64,000 nucleotides of DNA from Tunturiibacter empetritectus (GCF_013410875.1 NZ_JACCCU010000001.1:2046001-2110000), one strand, 5' to 3'. Shown: positions 45,219 through 54,233, counted from the first letter of the stretch. Program-made: numbers and translations. Notes: generated from the letters alone by a model not told the origin.

Positions 45219-45584
45219 TCACTTACGCTTCGGCATTGGCTTATGCGGACAACTCTCTGTATTCAGACACGTATCCGCCAGCCGTAGCCGCTCGACAGGA
45301 CGCCCACGCAGCAGATGTTCCGTCACAATCTCCTCCACATCTTTCACATGGACAAACCCGTACCACACCGCATCCGGATAGACCACGACCACTGGCCCAT
45401 GCTCGCACTGGTCAAGACAGCCAAGCTCATTCGCCCGGACCTGCCCCTTCAACCCGGCTTCCTTCACCGCATCCTTGAAGGCCGATTTCAGCTTCCCACT
45501 CCCTTCGCTGCTGCAACTGGGCCGCGATGCGCTTTCGTCCCGCTCATTCGTGCAGATAAAAACATGATGCTTGAACTTTGCCAA
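45219..45584 (-). CDS. Thioredoxin-like [2Fe-2S] ferredoxin
   Basis: 121-aa electron-transfer protein of the thioredoxin-fold ferredoxin family. The opening AKFKHHVFICTNERDE and the late ELGCLDQCEHGPVVVVYPD supply the cluster cysteines, and WYGFVHVKDVEEIV is typical of the fold. I place the start at TTG 45584 because GGAAGGGA lies seven bases upstream and relatives begin at this point. The same frame stays open far upstream, but that part is antisense to the next gene. A Cys/His/Lys tail (CLNTESCPHKPMPKRK) follows the domain. It lies 63 bases before the DUF507 pair. Confidence 0.86.
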   Translation of the reverse strand: MAKFKHHVFICTNERDESASRPSCSSEGSGKLKSAFKDAVKEAGLKGQVRANELGCLDQCEHGPVVVVYPDAVWYGFVHVKDVEEIVTEHLLRGRPVERLRLADTCLNTESCPHKPMPKRK

Positions 45585-45662
45585 TCCACAATCCCTTCCA
45601 CAAGCCGTTGGCCGGGCACGCAACGAAGTCTTTCCCGTGCGATGCACCGGCGTTTCTGAGAC

Positions 45663-45668
45663 AATACT
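45663..45668 (+). promoter_or_regulatory. Putative -10-like box (AATACT) before acidic protein gene
   Basis: AATACT ends six bases before ATG 45675, and there is no ribosome-binding site. The position matches the other putative leaderless genes, though the hexamer is weaker. Confidence 0.35.
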
Positions 45669-45674
45669 TATCGA

Positions 45675-46133
45675 ATGCAACCTGACAATCTTATCTCGCT
45701 CAAAGACGACATGGTGGCCTTCATCGCCGGCCATGGCATGCGTCGCCTCAACGCCTACGTTACAGAAGACGTCCCCACCGTCATCTTCGAAGAAGAAAAC
45801 CCCGACGGCTGGAAGGACTTCGTCGAGCACGCGAAAGCTGCCGGCTCCCCCTTCGTCACCATGAGCGAAGTCATCCTCGAAAAAGCAGACGTCGCCATCC
45901 TCCTCGATCAGCTTCGCGACCAGACCTTCCCGGACGACAACTCCGAAGAGATCGACGACGCTGAGTACCTCGTCAACCACGTCGGCAAAGTCGGCTACCT
46001 CCAGCTCGGCTTCGCCCACCAGGGCGTCATGTTTATCTTCGAAGTCGCGACCGACTGGTACGACAGCTTCCAGAACCTCATGGAGACCGTCACCGACCTT
46101 GGCGGCATCGTAGTCGACGATAGCGACGAGTAG
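45675..46133 (+). CDS. Acidic conserved hypothetical protein
   Basis: 152 aa, strongly acidic, soluble, with no signal peptide. It alternates helix and strand, with MVAFIAGHGMRRLNAYV near the start, PTVIFEEENPDGWKDFVEH, and a final LGGIVVDDSDE. No known domain is recognised. It lies 9 bases before recJ on the same strand, so it is probably co-transcribed and could be linked to DNA repair or recombination (inference). Confidence 0.72.
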   Translation: MQPDNLISLKDDMVAFIAGHGMRRLNAYVTEDVPTVIFEEENPDGWKDFVEHAKAAGSPFVTMSEVILEKADVAILLDQLRDQTFPDDNSEEIDDAEYLVNHVGKVGYLQLGFAHQGVMFIFEVATDWYDSFQNLMETVTDLGGIVVDDSDE

Positions 46134-46142
46134 CCTAAGCCA

Positions 46143-47990
46143 ATGTCCACCGCCCCCGTTGGGCTCCCAGCTGGGCTGCCAGCCTGGACCACCCGCCCCG
46201 CAGACGAGACTGCCGTTAAGACGCTCGTTGAAGCCCTCGGCTGCCCCCAGGCAATCGCTCATGTCCTAGTCTCCAGAGGCATCTCCGACACCGCAGCCGC
46301 CCAAACCTTCTTCACCCCATCGCTCGATGATCTCCTTGACCCCATGCTCATGCTCGGCATGGAAATAGCCGTCGCCCGCATCCAGCACGCCGTCCGCTCG
46401 AGCGAACCCATCCTCATCTACGGTGACTACGACGTCGACGGCACCACCGCCACCGTCCTACTCAAAACCGCCATCGAACGCATCGCTCCCAAAGAAACTC
46501 CAGCCATCGTCACCTATCACGTTCCCCATCGCATCCGCGAGGGCTACGGCATGCAGAACGGCGTCCTCGGTCAGGCCGCAGCCTCTGGCATCCGTCTCGT
46601 CATCAGCGTCGACACCGGCATCCGCGCCTTCGCTGCAGCCGAAGAAGCAAAGGCCCTCGGCATGGATCTCATCGTCACCGACCACCACCTCCCCGACGGG
46701 GTCATCGGCATTCCGGAGGCGGTTGCGGTGCTCAATCCTGCCCAGCAGAACTGCCCCTACCCCTTCAAACACCTCTGCGGCGCGGCGGTGGCCTTCAAAC
46801 TAGCCCATGCTCTCCTCCTCGCCGCAACCGAGACCGAAGAGCAGCGCACAAAGTTGAAACGCAGCCTCATTCCCTCCTTCCTCAAGCTGGTCGCCATCGC
46901 CACCATCGCCGACTCGGTCCCCCTCGAAGGAGAAAACCGGGTCATCGCGGCCCTCGGTCTTAAAGAGCTCCGCAACCCTGTCCAACCCGGCCTCCGCGCC
47001 CTCATGCAGGTGGCGCAGATCCCCATCAACCGCCCACCCACCGCGACGGAGGTCGGCTTTCGACTCGCCCCACGCATCAACGCCGCAGGCCGAATGGACA
47101 TCGCCGGCGATGTCGTCGAGCTCTTCCTCACCAAGGACCCCGCCCGCGCCAACGACCTTGCAGAGAAACTCGACCGCCTCAACGACGAGCGCCGCGCCAC
47201 CGAAGCCAAAGCCCTCGAAGCCATCGAAGCTCAGCTGGCCCCCCTGCGCGACAGCCTCGGGGACTACCTCGCCGAGTGCATCATCCTCGACGATCCCGAG
47301 TGGCACCGCGGCGTTCTCGGCATTCTCGCCTCTCGCGTCGTCGACCGCACCGGCAGACCCGCCATAGTCATGACCCACGAAGACGGCCACGCCCACGGAT
47401 CCGGCCGCTCCATCGCCGGCTTCCACCTGCTCGACGCCATCAGCGCGGTCCACGAGCCGCTCACCTCATCCGACGCCCCGCTCTTCTCCCGATTCGGCGG
47501 CCACGCTCACGCTGTCGGCTTCTCCATGCCCTCTGATCACATGCCCCTCCTGCGCGAACGCATGCAGCGCTACGGCGCCACCCGCCTCACCGGAGAGATC
47601 ACCGCACCACCGCTCGAGTGCGATGCCGAGCTCCTCCTCAGCGACCTCACGCAGAGTTTCTATGACTGGCTCATGCGCTGCGAGCCCTTCGGCATCGGCA
47701 ACCGCGAACCCGTCTTCCTCACCCGCAACCTCACCCTCTCCGAGCCAGTTCGATTCATCAAAGAGAAACACATCTGCCTTCAGCTTCAGAGCCCCAGTCT
47801 TCAGAGCTCCGGCACAACCAACCGCATCAGCGCGCTAGGCTGGAGCCGCACCATCGACTGGCCCGCCCGCTGTGCTGAAATAGGCCTCGATACAGGCTCG
47901 CAGCTCGATGTCGTTTACCGGTTGAAAGCCAAAACCAATCCTCAGTTCCCCGGTCTCGAGCTCGAATTAGTCGCTCTCAGGCCCGCCTGA
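46143..47990 (+). CDS. recJ: Single-stranded-DNA-specific exonuclease RecJ
   Basis: 5'-to-3' single-strand DNA exonuclease in recombination and mismatch repair; 615 aa. DHH phosphoesterase motifs are present: YGDYDVDGTTA near residues 93-103, VTDHHLPDG near 178-186 and the later FRLAPRINAAGRM. The DHHA1 part contains GRSIAGFHLLDAI and the GGHAHAVGFSM glycine-rich motif. An OB-fold domain closes the protein. The metal ligands (Asp, Asp, His) are intact. Confidence 0.95.
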   Translation: MSTAPVGLPAGLPAWTTRPADETAVKTLVEALGCPQAIAHVLVSRGISDTAAAQTFFTPSLDDLLDPMLMLGMEIAVARIQHAVRSSEPILIYGDYDVDGTTATVLLKTAIERIAPKETPAIVTYHVPHRIREGYGMQNGVLGQAAASGIRLVISVDTGIRAFAAAEEAKALGMDLIVTDHHLPDGVIGIPEAVAVLNPAQQNCPYPFKHLCGAAVAFKLAHALLLAATETEEQRTKLKRSLIPSFLKLVAIATIADSVPLEGENRVIAALGLKELRNPVQPGLRALMQVAQIPINRPPTATEVGFRLAPRINAAGRMDIAGDVVELFLTKDPARANDLAEKLDRLNDERRATEAKALEAIEAQLAPLRDSLGDYLAECIILDDPEWHRGVLGILASRVVDRTGRPAIVMTHEDGHAHGSGRSIAGFHLLDAISAVHEPLTSSDAPLFSRFGGHAHAVGFSMPSDHMPLLRERMQRYGATRLTGEITAPPLECDAELLLSDLTQSFYDWLMRCEPFGIGNREPVFLTRNLTLSEPVRFIKEKHICLQLQSPSLQSSGTTNRISALGWSRTIDWPARCAEIGLDTGSQLDVVYRLKAKTNPQFPGLELELVALRPA

Positions 47991-48083
47991 TCCGCTGCAT
48001 CGCATCGGTTAACTACCTTATCCTCAAAACTTTCTGGTCCGATCAGACCTCGTGCGGCGTCTTATATACTGAACCTTCGACTG

Positions 48084-49325
48084 ATGCCCACTACTGAGAC
48101 AAGACGCCTGAATCCTGTAATGCTGTGGGGCATCTTCCTCGCCATCATTGTCATCGGCTTCATCATCGTGCGCTCCTCTACCCGCGATCTGGTTGGCGTT
48201 CGCGTCGCAGTCGTCGACCACCAGAACATTGTCAGCTCCGTCTCAACCAGCGGCAAGGTTGAACCCGTCGAACAGTTCCCTGCCGTTGCGTCCACTCCAG
48301 GCGTTGTCGAAAAGGTTTACGTCGATGTTGGCCAGAAGGTCAAAGCAGGCCAGCTCCTCCTCAAGATGGATGACGCCGACGCCGTCGCCAAGATCGCCGC
48401 CGCAAACTCCGCCGTTCACACCGCCGAAGCGACCCTCCACGACATCGGCCAGGGAGGCTCGCAGGACGAGCGCATCGGATTCTCCGGCGATCTCAGCCGC
48501 GCCGAGCAGCAGCAGCAGCAGGCTGCAAAGGATCTCGCTGCGCTTAAGGCCCTCCAGCAAAAGGGTGCTGCCTCCGCCAGCGAAGTAGCCTCCTCGGAGC
48601 AGCGCCTGCAGTCCGCCGACAGCTCCCTCAAAGGCCTTCAGACTCGCAGCACCCAGCGCTACGGCGCCACGGACAGGTCCCGCGCCGAAGCCCAGCTGGC
48701 GGATGCCCGTGCCTCGCTCGCCGCCGCTCAAGCAGCCTACGCCAATGCCAACATCCGCGCGCCATTCGCCGGAACCGTCTACTCCATCCCCGTCTCCAAC
48801 TACGACTTCGTCCCCGCCGGCGAAAACCTCCTCGATGAAGCCGACCTCAACAGAATTCAGGTCCGCGCCTACTTCGACGAGCCCGAGATCGGAAAACTCG
48901 CAGTAGGCCAGGCCGTCAAGATCGTCTGGGATGCAAAGCCCGCACAAGCATGGCACGGCCATATCAGCCGCGCCCCCTCCACCGTCATCACCTATGGCAC
49001 GCGCAACGTCGGCGAGTGCATCATCACCGTCGACGACGCCCGCGGCGACCTCCTGCCCAACACTAACGTCACCGTCACCGCTACCACCTCGCAGCGCTTC
49101 AACGTCCTCAGCGTTCCCCGCGAAGCCCTCCACACCGAGGGCGGAGACTTCGTCTTTCGCGTCGTCAACAACAGGCTCGTTCGCACCCCCGTTCAGGTTG
49201 GAGTAGGAGTCAACCTCACCCGCGTCGAGATCGTCAGCGGCCTCTCCGAAAAGGACACCGTCGCCCTCAGCGCCGTCAACAACCGCGAACTCACCAATGG
49301 GCTCCCCGTCAAAATAGTCGAGTAG
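48084..49325 (+). CDS. HlyD/MacA-type periplasmic adaptor protein
   Basis: 413 aa with an N-terminal membrane anchor (about residues 13-30). A lipoyl-like half (VEKVYVDVGQKVKAGQLLLK), a coiled-coil hairpin (about 110-195), the second lipoyl half (ANIRAPFAGTVYSIPV), a beta-barrel and a membrane-proximal domain follow. It would bridge an inner-membrane exporter and TolC. The next two genes encode a TPR protein and TolC, but no exporter pump gene is in the cluster. A TATACT box at 48065-48070 may be its promoter. Its stop is 2 bases before the TPR start. Confidence 0.9.
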   Translation: MPTTETRRLNPVMLWGIFLAIIVIGFIIVRSSTRDLVGVRVAVVDHQNIVSSVSTSGKVEPVEQFPAVASTPGVVEKVYVDVGQKVKAGQLLLKMDDADAVAKIAAANSAVHTAEATLHDIGQGGSQDERIGFSGDLSRAEQQQQQAAKDLAALKALQQKGAASASEVASSEQRLQSADSSLKGLQTRSTQRYGATDRSRAEAQLADARASLAAAQAAYANANIRAPFAGTVYSIPVSNYDFVPAGENLLDEADLNRIQVRAYFDEPEIGKLAVGQAVKIVWDAKPAQAWHGHISRAPSTVITYGTRNVGECIITVDDARGDLLPNTNVTVTATTSQRFNVLSVPREALHTEGGDFVFRVVNNRLVRTPVQVGVGVNLTRVEIVSGLSEKDTVALSAVNNRELTNGLPVKIVE

Positions 49326-49327
49326 CT

Positions 49328-50317
49328 ATGTCCCCTTCGACACGCCCGTCTCCGACACACCCCCTTCGTCTTGCCCAAGCGTTCCTGCTCGCCCTTCTGG
49401 TCACGACTCCCCTACTCGCTGCTGACGAAACCCAGGCCAACGCGCTCCTCCAGCAGGGTCGCGTCGACGAAGCCGCAGCCATGCTTCAGGACATCCTCGC
49501 CACCCAGCCCAACAGTGCCCTCGCTCATCAGCTCTTCTGCCGCGTCTACTACGCCCAGGAGAAAGCCGACCCCGCAATCCGCGAGTGCGAGCAGGCCGTA
49601 GCCAACGCACCCGAGAGCAGCGAAGACCACATGTGGCTCGCCCGCGCCTACGGATTCAAAGCCGCCCATGCCAGCCCGTTCTCTGCGCTAAGCCTCGCCA
49701 TCAAAGTCCACAACGAGTTCGAGCGCGCCGTCCAGCTCGACCCGGAAAACTTCCAGGCCATGAGCGACCTCGGCGAGTACTACGTCGCAGCCCCATCGAT
49801 GATCGGCGGCGGCACCGACAGGGCCCACGCTCTCGCCGCCAGAATGGAACCCAGCTTCCCCGCTCAAGCACACCGGCTTCGCGCCCTCATCGCAGAGAAG
49901 AAAAAAAACAGTGCAGCCGCGGAAGCCGAATACCAGGCAGCCGTCGCCGCAGGCAAAACGCCCGAAGCCTACATCAACCTTGGCGACTTCTACAAACGTC
50001 AGAATCAACCGGACAAGATGCTCGAAGCCCTTCATGCGGCCGTAGCCATAGATCACCGCAAAGGGCCGCCTCTGGTCGACGCCGCCAGCACCCTCTCCGG
50101 AGCTCACAGCTCGCCTCAGCTCGCCATCAGTCTTCTTCGCACCTACCTTGCGTCCTCGGACAAGACCGACGGAGCACCCGCCTTCAAAGTTCATCTCCAG
50201 CTCGGTGATCTTCTCGCCCAAAACGGAGACACCGCCGGAGCCCATAACGAATACGTCGCAGCTCTCTCCCTCGCATCGAACTATGGTCCCGCCCGCAAAG
50301 CATTACAGGGATCCTAA
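49328..50317 (+). CDS. Exported TPR-repeat protein in efflux cluster
   Basis: 329 aa with a signal peptide (about residues 15-34, ending LLAAD). About seven TPR units follow, for example LLQQGRVDEAAAMLQDILAT, and a glycine-rich APSMIGGGTDRAHALAARM segment lies in the middle. It is predicted periplasmic. It is tightly coupled to the adaptor gene and 65 bases before TolC, so it probably belongs to the same envelope complex; a direct role is unproven. Confidence 0.82.
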   Translation: MSPSTRPSPTHPLRLAQAFLLALLVTTPLLAADETQANALLQQGRVDEAAAMLQDILATQPNSALAHQLFCRVYYAQEKADPAIRECEQAVANAPESSEDHMWLARAYGFKAAHASPFSALSLAIKVHNEFERAVQLDPENFQAMSDLGEYYVAAPSMIGGGTDRAHALAARMEPSFPAQAHRLRALIAEKKKNSAAAEAEYQAAVAAGKTPEAYINLGDFYKRQNQPDKMLEALHAAVAIDHRKGPPLVDAASTLSGAHSSPQLAISLLRTYLASSDKTDGAPAFKVHLQLGDLLAQNGDTAGAHNEYVAALSLASNYGPARKALQGS

Positions 50318-50382
50318 AGAAGATCGCAGCCAAAAGGCGATACCATGATCTCTAACCCGTCTTAAGGAATCTTCCAGCAAGT

Positions 50383-51729
50383 ATGATTCGTCTTCTTCGC
50401 CCACTGATCGCGTGCTCTGCTCTGGCTTGTTTCGTGACGCCTGCCATCGCGCAGATATCGTTTACCAGCGCGGTAGGTCTGGCCCTGAAGAACAGCCCTA
50501 AAGTCCTGACCGCCCAAGCCGACGTCAACAAGGCGCAAGCCGCCCTCGATCAGCTCAGAGATGCCTTCGTCCCAAATGTTGTCGGCGCATCCTCCATCGG
50601 TCCTCCCTCCTATGGATTCCCGCTGGGCCAGCCCTCCATCTACAACCTCACGGCGCAGTCTCTCGTCTTCAGCTATCCGCAGCGCGACTACATTCGCGGC
50701 GCCAAGGCCTCGCTCGAAGCGGCCGGCCTCGCACTGAAGGACGTTCGCGAAGCCGTCGCCGAAGACACCGCCATCACCTACCTCGCGCTCCATCGCGACC
50801 TTCAGCGGCAAGCCGTCCTCCAGCAGCAGCAAGGCTTCGCCGACCATCTCGTCTCTATCGTTGAGGATCGTCTCTCCTCCGGTCAGGACACTCCCATCGG
50901 TCTCACCACCGCCCGCCTCTCCGCCGCGCAGATCCATCTCGCCCGTCTTCGAGTGGACGACGAGGCGGCGACAGACCAGGCTCACCTTGCCCGCCTCCTT
51001 GGCCTGCCTCCGCAAGGGATCAGCACCTCAGCCAGCAGCATCCCCGCCCTCACCGGCGACGTCTCCGGCAGCCAGCAAGCCAATCTCACCGCAACCTTGG
51101 TCGGAACCAACCCAGCCGTCGAGTCTGCCTACGCTATCGCGCGGTCCAAGCGTGAGATCGCCTTCGGGGAGAACCGTTATCTCTGGCGGCCGCAGATCGT
51201 TCTCGATGCCCAGTACAGCCGCTACGCAAAGTTCAACAACCTGCAGGACTACTACTTCCGCTTCCAGCAGAACAACGCCGCCATCGGCGTCCAGATCACC
51301 ATTCCCTTCTTCGATGTCGCTCACAAGGCCAAAGCCCGCGAGGCAGACGCTGATGCCGCCCACGCCGAGCACGAAGCCGACTCGATACGCGATCAGTTCT
51401 TCGACTCCAGACTCAGAATCCAGCACGCCGTAGCAGAGCTCGCCGTCCGCGCCGAGATCGCCACCCTCGATCAGCAGCTCGCCCAGCAAAACCTCGACAT
51501 CCTCATGGTTCAACTCAATACCGGCAACGGAAACCTGGCAGGCGCCCAGATGACCCCCAAAGACGAGCAGACCTCCCGCATCGCCGAGCGGGAAAAGTTC
51601 CTCGCCGTCCTCAATGCCAACTTCGAGTTGCAACAGGCTCAGATCAATCTCATGCGAGAGAGCGGGGACCTCGAGAGCTGGATCTCCGCCGCCCTGCAGG
51701 CCCAGTCCGTCACTCCCACAAAACCCTAG
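50383..51729 (+). CDS. TolC-family outer membrane efflux protein
   Basis: 448 aa with a signal peptide (about residues 1-23, ending PAIAQ). Two repeated TolC/OEP halves follow with long helices, each opening with the family ALKNSPKVL-like and SAYAIARSKREIAFGENRYL-like segments. It would form a trimeric outer-membrane channel docking on the adaptor at 48084. A substrate cannot be named. It is the last gene of the adaptor-TPR-TolC unit. Confidence 0.9.
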   Translation: MIRLLRPLIACSALACFVTPAIAQISFTSAVGLALKNSPKVLTAQADVNKAQAALDQLRDAFVPNVVGASSIGPPSYGFPLGQPSIYNLTAQSLVFSYPQRDYIRGAKASLEAAGLALKDVREAVAEDTAITYLALHRDLQRQAVLQQQQGFADHLVSIVEDRLSSGQDTPIGLTTARLSAAQIHLARLRVDDEAATDQAHLARLLGLPPQGISTSASSIPALTGDVSGSQQANLTATLVGTNPAVESAYAIARSKREIAFGENRYLWRPQIVLDAQYSRYAKFNNLQDYYFRFQQNNAAIGVQITIPFFDVAHKAKAREADADAAHAEHEADSIRDQFFDSRLRIQHAVAELAVRAEIATLDQQLAQQNLDILMVQLNTGNGNLAGAQMTPKDEQTSRIAEREKFLAVLNANFELQQAQINLMRESGDLESWISAALQAQSVTPTKP

Positions 51730-51837
51730 CAAGATCACGAATATCCGATTTGGAATGAATCGTCTGGCGCACTCAGGCATCGCTGCAGATACCTGCTGCA
51801 AACGTCAGAAAAGCCCCTCAAGCCCTTAACGAAATGG

Positions 51838-51843
51838 TAAAAT
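51838..51843 (+). promoter_or_regulatory. Putative -10 box (TAAAAT) for hpnJ
   Basis: TAAAAT ends 12 bases before the hpnJ ATG; the bases between are AT-rich and lack a ribosome-binding site. A leader of about five bases is predicted. No -35 is recognised. Confidence 0.4.
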
Positions 51844-51855
51844 CGAGTTATTATT

Positions 51856-53343
51856 ATGCCTCTCAAGACACTGTTCCTGAACCCGCCCTCCTTCGAAAAG
51901 TTTGACGGTGGCGCCAGCTCCCGCTGGCCCGCAACCCGCGAGATCGAGTCCTACTGGTATCCCGTCTGGCTCACCTATCCGGCTGGCATGCTGGAAGGCT
52001 CCCGTCTCCTCGACGCTCCGCCCCACCACATCAAGTGGCAGGAGGTCGTCGAGATTCTCAAGGACTACGAGTTCCTCGTGCTCTTCACCAGCACCATGGG
52101 CTGGGACGGCGATCAGAAGATGGCCGAGGTCATCAAGCAGACCTATCCCAACATCAAGATCTCCTTCGTCGGCCCCCCGGTGACCACCTCCCCCGATAAG
52201 GCCCTCAACGAGTGCCCCGCGATCGACTTCATCTGCCGCCGCGAGTTCGACTTCTCCGTCGTCGAGTACGCCAACGGCAAGCCGCTCAACGAGATCCTCG
52301 GCGTCAGCTACAAGGACAAATCCACCGGAAAGATCCTTCACAATCCCGACCGCCCACAGGTCACCCCGGAAGAGCTCGACAACATGCCTTGGGCCACCGA
52401 GATCTACCATCGCGACCTAGACGTTACCAAGTACAGCGTCCCCTTCCTGCTGCATCCCTACGTCTCGCTCTACTCCACCCGCGGATGCCCCGCTCAGTGC
52501 ACCTTCTGCCTCTGGCCCCAGACCCTCTCCGGCCATGCCTGGCGCAAGCGCTCCACCGACGACGTGGCGGCCGAGATGAAGCAGGCCAAAGAGCTCTTCC
52601 CTCACGTCAAGGAGTTCTTCTTCGACGACGACACCTTCAATATCCAGAAGGTCCGTACCGTCGAGCTATGCGAGAAGCTCAAGCCCCTCGGCCTCACCTG
52701 GTCCTGCACCTCGCGCGTCACCACTGATTACGACACCCTCAAAGCCATGAAGGAAGCCGGCTGCCGGCTCCTCATCGTCGGCTACGAGTCCGGCGACCCT
52801 CAAATCCTCAAAAACATCAAAAAGGGTGCCACCGTTCAACGTGCCCTTGACTTCCAGCGCGACTGCCACAAGCTGGGCCTCGTCGTCCACGGCGACTTCA
52901 TCCTCGGCCTCCCCGGAGAAACCCGCGAGTCCATCCGCAACACCATCGACTTCGCCAAGCAGCTCGACTGCGAGACCATCCAGGTCTCCATCGCCCACGC
53001 CTTCCCCGGCACCGAGTTCTTCGACTACGCCAAGGAGAACGGCTTCATCACCAACGAAGCCATGAGCGATGAGGGTGGCCACCAGATGGCCCACATCGAG
53101 TACCCCGGCCTCCCCGTCGAGTACGTCATGGAGATGGTGCACAAGTTCTACGACGAATACTACTTCCGCCCCAAGGCTGCCTTCCGCGTAGTCTGGCAGG
53201 CCATCGTCAACCGCGACGTGCCCCGCCTCTACACCGAAGCCAAATCCTTCATGAGCCTCCGCTCCAAGCGCAACAAAGCGGTCCGTGCCGTCAAGGAAGC
53301 CAACGCCGCCAAGGCGCAGGAGTCCGTCAGCATGAACGCGTAA
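51856..53343 (+). CDS. hpnJ: Hopanoid biosynthesis radical SAM protein HpnJ
   Basis: 495-aa B12-binding-type radical SAM enzyme. The family was linked genetically to conversion of bacteriohopanetetrol glucosamine to the cyclitol ether head group of hopanoids. The N-terminal LKTLFLNPPSFEKFDGG and SFVGPPVTTSP belong to the cobalamin-type domain, the iron-sulfur motif is CPAQCTFC (CX3CX2C), and LIVGYESGDPQILKNIKKG and HGDFILGLPGETRESI follow. The hopanoid operon (hpnC, hpnD, hpnE) 1-4 kb away on the other strand supports the name. Sequence alone cannot exclude another hopanoid or terpenoid substrate. Confidence 0.88.
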   Translation: MPLKTLFLNPPSFEKFDGGASSRWPATREIESYWYPVWLTYPAGMLEGSRLLDAPPHHIKWQEVVEILKDYEFLVLFTSTMGWDGDQKMAEVIKQTYPNIKISFVGPPVTTSPDKALNECPAIDFICRREFDFSVVEYANGKPLNEILGVSYKDKSTGKILHNPDRPQVTPEELDNMPWATEIYHRDLDVTKYSVPFLLHPYVSLYSTRGCPAQCTFCLWPQTLSGHAWRKRSTDDVAAEMKQAKELFPHVKEFFFDDDTFNIQKVRTVELCEKLKPLGLTWSCTSRVTTDYDTLKAMKEAGCRLLIVGYESGDPQILKNIKKGATVQRALDFQRDCHKLGLVVHGDFILGLPGETRESIRNTIDFAKQLDCETIQVSIAHAFPGTEFFDYAKENGFITNEAMSDEGGHQMAHIEYPGLPVEYVMEMVHKFYDEYYFRPKAAFRVVWQAIVNRDVPRLYTEAKSFMSLRSKRNKAVRAVKEANAAKAQESVSMNA

Positions 53344-53366
53344 CTATCCAGTTCTTGAAGCATCTA

Positions 53367-53398
53367 AAAGCGGTCAGCATGCAGATGCTGGCCGCTTT
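53367..53398 (+). terminator. Rho-independent terminator after hpnJ
   Basis: A 14-base stem with one mismatch or wobble (53367-53380 with 53385-53398) and a four-base loop, followed by tctctta. It lies between hpnJ and the SMR-like pair, so the pair may be only partly co-transcribed with hpnJ. Confidence 0.7.
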
Positions 53399-53433
53399 CT
53401 CTTAGCCTGTATCACCGGAACGGATCGACACGA

Positions 53434-53853
53434 ATGCAACACACCCTCACTCCCCGCCGCTGGCTCGTCCTCATCGCCGTCATGCTCGGCGCATCCATTG
53501 GCGACGCGCTCCTCGGCATTGGCATGAAGCAAATCGGCCCCATCTCCCTCAATCACCTCAGCACGCTCTTCTTCGCTCTCAAGAGCCCCTGGATCATCTC
53601 CGGCATCCTCGTCCTGCTCGGCTTCATGTCCTGCTACATGACCGCCCTCAGCTGGGCCGACATCACCTTCGTCCTTCCCGCCACCGCCTTCGGCAACGTT
53701 ATCGTCACCGTTCTCTCCCGCTTCTGGCTCCACGAGCATGTCTCCCGCTCCCGCTGGCTCGGCGTAGCCCTCATCGTCATCGGCGTAGGCTTCGTCGCCA
53801 ACGGTCCCTCACGCACCGAACACGCCCCAGTAGAAGTCGAGGCCCTCCCATGA
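53434..53853 (+). CDS. Small four-helix membrane protein (SMR/EamA-like), subunit 1
   Basis: 139 aa with four predicted membrane helices, of the drug/metabolite transporter superfamily at SMR size. It contains GASIGDALLGIGMKQIG in helix 1 and WADITFVLPATAFGNVIVTV in helix 3. Small paired members include multidrug SMR pumps and the ArnE/ArnF lipid-sugar flippase. The C-terminal 20 residues are polar. The stop overlaps the next start (ATGA), and both products probably form a heterodimer. Confidence 0.82.
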   Translation: MQHTLTPRRWLVLIAVMLGASIGDALLGIGMKQIGPISLNHLSTLFFALKSPWIISGILVLLGFMSCYMTALSWADITFVLPATAFGNVIVTVLSRFWLHEHVSRSRWLGVALIVIGVGFVANGPSRTEHAPVEVEALP

Positions 53854-54233
53854 ACCCCACCCTCCACACCTGGGCCACCATCGCCGTCGTCGTCCTCACC
53901 GCTACCGCGGGCGACATCCTCATCGCCGGCGGCATGCGCAAGCTAGGCGACCTCGACGACATCCGCGCCAAGTCCGGCCTCCTCGGCGCCATCAAAGCCG
54001 TCCTCTCCAGCGGCATGTTCCTTCTAGGAATCACCTGCATGGCCCTGAGCTTCTTCTCGCTCCTCTTCGCCCTCTCCGGAGCAGACCTGAGCCTCGTCGC
54101 CCCCGCAACGGCCTCTCTCACCTTCATTACCACAGCCGCCGCCGCAAAGTTCTTCCTCAAGGAAAACGTAGACAGCCGCCGCTGGATCGCTGCCCTCTTC
54201 GTCTGCGCCGGCGTAGCCCTCCTGGCAAAATAG
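53850..54233 (+). CDS. Small four-helix membrane protein (SMR/EamA-like), subunit 2
   Basis: 127 aa, four membrane helices, homologous in layout to the preceding gene. ATAGDILIAGGMRKLGDLDD lies in helix 1, LSLVAPATASLTFITTAAAA in helix 3 and a short basic-to-hydrophobic ending follows. It overlaps the previous gene by four bases. The location between hpnJ and hpnE suggests transport of an envelope lipid or its precursor (inference); a drug exporter is the alternative. Confidence 0.82.
   Translation: MNPTLHTWATIAVVVLTATAGDILIAGGMRKLGDLDDIRAKSGLLGAIKAVLSSGMFLLGITCMALSFFSLLFALSGADLSLVAPATASLTFITTAAAAKFFLKENVDSRRWIAALFVCAGVALLAK

Noticed and set aside
45585-46262. N-terminal extension of the ferredoxin frame to 347 aa
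   Set aside because: The added part is antisense to the acidic protein gene. A ribosome-binding site and family-typical start at 45584 fit better.
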